Origin: Polytrichum commune
Lineage: Eukaryota; Streptophyta; Polytrichopsida; Polytrichales; Polytrichaceae
Direction: 5' to 3'
Assembly: GCA_950295325.1 (NCBI GenBank)
Contig: OX485803.1
Span: 42,177,554 to 42,241,553 of the forward strand
Length of the DNA stretch: 64,000 nt
The translations under genes were made by a program, and so were the position numbers. Below the pieces are notes generated by a model. That model saw only the letters and a program-made list of their open reading frames with translations, was not told the DNA's origin and ran no database searches. Of this stretch, positions 48,907-64,000 are shown piece by piece (within the stretch, counting starts at the first letter, position 1; every line of letters begins with the position of its first letter).

Positions 48907-49262
48907 CGCTAAATATGTCATTTAGTGTCATATGGTATTTTATGTCATTATGGTAACTTTTTGAATGACACTTGTTATGAATAAGTGAACAAATTTTGTC
49001 ATGGATGATGGATGAGTGCATCCTTTGGCCAAAACCCTATCTTCTCTTGTCAGCAACTTGTGATGAAATATTGTCATGGATGATTGAAATTTGGATGACA
49101 ATAATCGGAACATTGTAAATCTAAAATCCCCAATTTTTTTTACAAGGTATGACAAATAATGTTGGGTTAGCACTTGGTGTTGGTGACACTGTCCCGTGGT
49201 TTACAATTAGTATTGAGCAAGACAATTAGAATTGGTGGCACTAAATATCATATTTAGTGTAG
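48907..49262. mobile_element. ATATTTAGTGT-ended MITE, family Y, copy 2
   Basis: Inverse of 23,249-23,624. Ends are GCTAAATATGTCATTTAGTG and ACTAAATATCATATTTAGTG; the interior keeps GTCATGGATGATTGAAAT and TTGAGCAAGACAATTAGAAT. It lies about 270 bp after family X copy 2. Confidence 0.75.
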
Positions 49263-49927
49263 TTTTTAGACTTTAGTTGCAAATACTTTTAGTAGATTAA
49301 TGAAACACTTGGATGTTCTTTATTGTGCACCAATGAATCTGAACATGTATCAAATGTGTGGTTTTATTATAGGCACTTCCAACTCCACATCTATATTTTG
49401 ACCCTTGATTTACATCGGGAATCACATCCTCCCGAGCTTAGCATGTGTAAATCAAAGAGAATGCATAATAGTGTCACTTACCCTATTTTGAGACGTATAC
49501 TATAGTACACTAATGACCAACAAGTTCATCATTAGTATCACCTCATGACACTTGGTGTTCAAGTGCACATATTCATATTTGGAGGTGTATCCTATGTTAC
49601 ACAATGGTCTACAAGTTAACTGAAAGGTACACAAATGACACTTGGGATTATGTGTGCTTATGAATATCTTCCTCTTACATACAAAAATGTAAACACATGT
49701 CACTTGTCATAAGTATCCTCAATAATATTTTCTTCTAGAACATTAAAACACAAAAGTATCCCAATGCACTACACTACATGTCACAGTGTGAATATATTCT
49801 CACTTAAATAGTTACTTATGAATAGTATCATATTGGAAATTAGCCAACGTGAAACTTTGTGACCTCTTGTCATCTCGTTTAGGCCCTTCGGAAATAGTGT
49901 ACATGACTCTAAATACTTTAAACGGTG

Positions 49928-50470
49928 TAGTGGAAGATTGAAGGAAGTGGTTGTGGAGTAGTGTGTGCTATGGCTCGCATAGTGGTTGAGAGAGAGAGAG
50001 AGACAAGGGGGGGGGGTTGGGGAACAAGGAGATTGAAGAAGCAAAGGCCATCATCAGTTCATCCCTGATTCCTCGAGTTGCGGAAGATGGACACTCACTA
50101 GGTGAGATTCACCCTAAAACACTTTGTTTGTCTTGAATATATTTGGAATGACCTGAGTACCATTCCATTATTGGTACTACGACAAAGAAATGAGGCACAA
50201 CCCATATGATTTTATTTATTTATTTATTTTCTTTTGTTTTTGTTTTTGTGTACCACTCAATGGAGATCATACGTGTTTTAGCTTGCCTGATTGAGAAGAG
50301 GGAGTACATAAGAGCCATCATGTAAACCTTAGCTGTGGGCCACTAGGAAAGTTAGTGGAAGATTGGAGGGAGTGGTTGTGGAGATAGTGTGGGCCACAGC
50401 AAAGGAAGGCATGTGGAATGGTAGTGGTAGAGAGAGAGAGGGAGAGAGAGAGGAGGGAGGGGGGGGATTA
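49928..50470 (+). repeat. Duplicated segment upstream of INO80
   Basis: TAGTGGAAGATTG(A/G)AGG(A/G)AGTGGTTGTGGAG starts at 49,928 and again at 50,353, a 425-bp shift. Both copies then run through TAGTGTG and end in GAGAGA tracts and a poly-G run. The intervening DNA has a TTTA/TTTTTG simple tract near 50,210-50,250. Confidence 0.7.
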
Positions 50471-50681
50471 GAGAGGTGAACGAGGGAGGGAGAGAAGGGG
50501 GGAGGGAGAGAGAGGGAGAGGGAGAGAAGCTGAGTCTACGACTGAGCTGGGGTTTCCTTTTCCCTGCTTTCCGACGGGCGCGAGGGGAGCCTGGCTGCCT
50601 GGCTGCCTGTGTGCCTGAGTGGCAGGCCAGTCTTCCCCTCGCAGCCCCAAAGCAAAGCAGCAAACCAAACCCAAGTTGGAC

Positions 50682-50712
<31 letters not shown>

Positions 50713-51190
50713 GAAAGGAAGGAAGGAAGGGAGAGGAAGCCTAGCTCGCTCCTTACAACCAACCAAGGAAGGAAGGAAGTTGAGGGGAAGGAAGGAAGGA
50801 AAGGGGCAAGGGAAGGGGAAACCAAGACTCCCCTCCCACGGCCATGGCCCATGCCCCCGCGCCCTTGCCCTCCTCCGCCCTCCCTGCCTCCCCCACAGTT
50901 GCTGTGGTCCTCCCAAACCCTACCCTCCGCGACCTCCGCCACCACCACCAACTTCCCTTCTTCTCCTCTCTCGCCCTCTTCTCCCCGCCGCCGCTCGTCT
51001 GCCCTTCGCCCGTCGCCTCCTCCTCTTCCTTTCTCTTCTGACTCCGCGCATCTCGCCTTCTCTTGCCGCGGCCCTCCGTCGATGCATGCGGAGGTCAGGT
51101 GAAGGGACGAGAGAGAGAGAGAGAGAGTGAGAGGTTTCGAGAGAGAGGTTTCGAGAGAGGGAGAGGGAGAGAGAGGTTTCGTTTTGTGCT
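50430..51190 (+). promoter_or_regulatory. GA/CT-rich promoter-leader region of INO80
   Basis: Dense (GA)n and GGAA tracts on the plus strand at 50,430-50,525, 50,690-50,800 and 51,105-51,180, with a C/T-rich GC-rich block between. GA tracts near start sites bind BBR/BPC-type GAGA factors in plants; that use here is inference. Open frames of 208 and 374 codons on the two strands follow the repeats and are not taken as genes. Confidence 0.5.
50844..51041 (+). other. Candidate upstream ORF in the INO80 leader
   Basis: 65 codons from ATG 50,844 in a strong context (ACGGCCATGGCC), starting MAHAPAPLPSS, Pro/Ser-rich, ending at 51,041. It lies upstream of and separate from the INO80 start at 51,527. 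If the leader transcript begins before 50,844 it could lower INO80 translation. No family resemblance. Confidence 0.3.
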
Positions 51191-51526
51191 TTGGGGACGC
51201 TGTGTGGACGGGGAAGAGGGGTTTTGATGCGAGTGGTGTGCGGTGGATGGGGTGGATGGACAGTAGGGTTTTGGCGGGGACGTGAAGAGGAGCGGGTAGC
51301 GGCAATTGAGGTGGCGGGGAGAGGGTTTGAGGTGGTAGGGGATATCTGAGGAGACGAATTTGGGGATTTGATGGTGATAATGATGCGGGTGAGGACGTGG
51401 TGATACCGTTCTGTTCCGCGGCATTTTGTTTGTGGGGTGCATGGTTCTCTTGCGCGGGGAGCGGAGGAGGCTTCATGTCTTCCGGGGTACGAGAAGGGTG
51501 AGGTTTTAGGGCTCAGTTCGTGTACA

Positions 51527-61858
<10,332 letters not shown>

Positions 61859-63760
61859 GGGTGTACCTTACCCAAAAAGGCACCTGTTAGTCCTTGAAAG
61901 GCATGGCAGCTGCCAGCGGCAGGTTGTAGAGATTGGGCTATTTGGGATCACATGGTGGTCATGGATCTTCACAGACAACAAAGAGATCGTGAACCCAGGA
62001 AGACCAATTGGTCGGGAGAGTAAAATTTTATCATGAGGGTTTGTAGCTTGTAGGTGTTTAGAGAATGTAAACCAAATCTTCTTTTGCACAAGGATAGTGC
62101 TGATATGAGGATCTAAGGATCCCTTTTAAAGTACAGAGTAACCCATTTTGGGGCTTTCATGCTACAACTCCCATGTTTGCAACAGTCTTGGATGGATGGA
62201 TGTGCTGCCACTTATGACTTGGTGTGTAGCTGGTAATTTAGTTCAAAAGCTGTTGATTGGAACCAATCTTACGCATATCAATGGTGATCATGTGATGTAC
62301 TTCATTTTAGACTTTTATGCTTCTATTACTATTTCCATTGTGTTTCATCTCGGTCAACTTGTAAATTGTGTCTAGGTGTAGTATACAGGAGTGAAACATG
62401 TACATTTTTATGTATCCTCTATCAACCCCTAAAAGCTGAGAAGGCATTTCTTTGTTCGGGCAGTCACCTGTGCCTGACCACACCAGCGTACGTTTCACAC
62501 CATAATCTTCTGATTATGGATCTGTGGATGGCCAAAAGTTTGTGGGAACAACCCCTTATTAACAAAGATGCCGTTCCTATGGTCAAATCCTACATCAGAG
62601 GGGTAGAATTTAAACACCCCTCATGAACTTTCGGGGGTGTTAGATCCGGGCTGGGGCAGCCTGACCAAAACCTGCTGCCTGCCCCGCCCAACTTCATAAA
62701 AAAGGCCGCTTGACTACAAATCCCATATTGAGTGCACTTCACCTTCAAGGTCTAAAATCCAAAATATATGTGCACTTCCACTTAACAAATAAGCAATTGA
62801 TAGGGATTTCACTTTCAGAAGTAAAACCATCAATGCAGTGTGAAATTAATTTGGAAATAAAAAACATTACAAAATCCTCATGAACATTGAGGGTATAATT
62901 TATGCGACTTACCATTCGAAATTGTCTGTGTCATTCTGAAATGACACTTAAATTAGTGTGATGATTTAGTATGTATATTTTATAATAATTTAGGTAATGC
63001 CTTCTACTTTACAAGTATTCATACATAATTAATTATAAAATGTACTTACTGGAATGAATTAATCACTAGAATCACATATGATGCCCAAATTTTATAGTTC
63101 ACATAGTGGATTGCAAACCCCAGTAGAGTATTAGGTGGCGACCCATTTCGGGTTGCTTGAGCATTGAAGGGTTAATCCTGACCGAACCACATACCAATCC
63201 AATATGGGCGCTGGGTAAAGAAAGCGAGCCACGTGAGACCCATCTACCTTATACGTGGGAGGGGGTACCATAGGTTTGGGATAACAAGGAGGAGTTGCAA
63301 GGGTGAGCCGGCCACTGGGGAACTACCACCCACGCGGTTCTCCGCCACAAACTCCCTGCACTTTTCTCTTTCCCTCGTGGAAAGCCACCTCCCTCGTTGC
63401 GTTTCCCCTGCTCTCATTCCATCGCTCCCAAATTGTGGACACAACAGTTCCCTGGACTCATCATAAGATTGGCGACACGGACTGACACCAGGAGACTCAT
63501 TTCTCTGCTCGGCGTCGACGATTTTGCTGCTGCCGGGCCACAATCGAATTGAATCGGAGTTTGGCAAGGCGAGGCAAAGGAGGGGGGATGGTTTGAGGGA
63601 CGGGAGCCATGTGTGGGGCGCGAGGGCCGTGGCCCTCTTCATCCTGCGCGTCGTGTCGCGCAATTCAGACTTTCGGCAGCTCCTCGCGCCAAGCTCCTCG
63701 CACCGCTATTTTTCTCGTCTTGAATCCGTACGGGAAAAAAACATTCTTACACCCCTGTGA
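61859..63760. other. INO80 3' flank and intergenic DNA
   Basis: Presumed 3' untranslated region, then AT-rich DNA from 62,760 and a GC-rich stretch at 63,190-63,700. Open frames in the latter (up to 139 codons, minus) have no family resemblance; it may be promoter DNA of a gene outside the window. Confidence 0.45.
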
Positions 63761-63764
63761 TTGA

Positions 63765-64000
63765 GAGGATGCGGAGTTGTGGTGATTGATTAGTCAGAAA
63801 CTTGAGCATATGCATTGTTACAACGTTGTGCTGAGAAATTTGGAAATGGAGTGAGGAAGCAATACGCATTTACAAATTTCTCATAGGCAATCATGTCCGT
63901 CGGAGGTGTTAGCTCAAAATGCCAACTATAATTACTCTGTGTTGAGGATGCGGAGTTGTGGTGATTGATTGAGTCAGCTACTTCAGCACATACATTGTTA
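63765..64000 (+). repeat. Direct repeat at the window edge, 179-bp spacing
   Basis: GAGGATGCGGAGTTGTGGTG starts at 63,765 and again at 63,944; each is followed by ATTGATT(G)AGTCAG...CACAT/CATAT...CATTGTTA. The second copy is cut by the window end after about 57 bp. It may be the start of a tandem array. Confidence 0.75.

Noticed and set aside
50352-51476. 374-codon minus-strand frame and 208-codon plus-strand frame upstream of INO80
   Set aside because: Both are products of GA/CT microsatellites (Ser/Pro/Leu or Glu/Arg/Gly runs), overlap each other, and resemble no family. The region fits an INO80 leader better.

Overview
The window looks like nuclear DNA of a land plant. The genes are intron-rich with canonical GT/AG junctions, they encode plant-type protein families (a SAUL1/PUB43-type U-box ARM ligase, a FURRY/MOR2-type scaffold, INO80, a COR413-like protein), and the intergenic DNA is AT-rich and full of small inverted-repeat transposons and a retroelement relic. 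The INO80 and FURRY proteins resemble angiosperm orthologues, but the COR413-like protein is divergent. A non-seed plant (bryophyte or lycophyte) is therefore plausible; this is inference, not proof.

Layout. 1-1,681: no gene recognised. 1,682-6,966 (minus): three-exon gene for a 1,025-aa U-box/ARM E3 ligase. 7,000-24,300: about 17 kb of gene-poor DNA with MITEs of several families, a dead PIF/Harbinger transposase, and a large inverted repeat built from a retrotransposon leader with a 157-bp tandem array. 24,374-38,870 (plus): 21-exon FURRY-like gene, 2,241 aa, with MITEs in its introns. 40,896-42,522 (minus): three-exon gene for a small unrecognised coiled-coil protein. 44,595-45,074 (plus): intronless COR413-like membrane protein. 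45,100-50,300: intergenic, with two more MITEs. 50,430-61,858 (plus): GA-rich leader and 22-exon INO80 gene, 1,591 aa. 61,859-64,000: intergenic, ending in a 179-bp-spaced direct repeat cut by the window edge.

The genes do not form one pathway. They are separate housekeeping or regulatory genes: protein turnover, morphogenesis, chromatin remodelling and stress-related membrane function. I joined the exons by hand; in the three large genes each junction keeps phase and the summed coding length is a multiple of three.

Most notable structures: (1) the retroelement-leader palindrome, two arms of about 545 bp with inverted tRNA-iMet primer-binding sites, one arm carrying two extra 157-bp units; (2) a foldback MITE family whose four recognised copies all lie in introns; (3) two 410-bp elements with 8-bp near-perfect target duplications; (4) two adjacent TWA-flanked MITEs in one FURRY intron; (5) partial duplications upstream of the three large genes; (6) a GC-AG intron and a possible poison exon in INO80.
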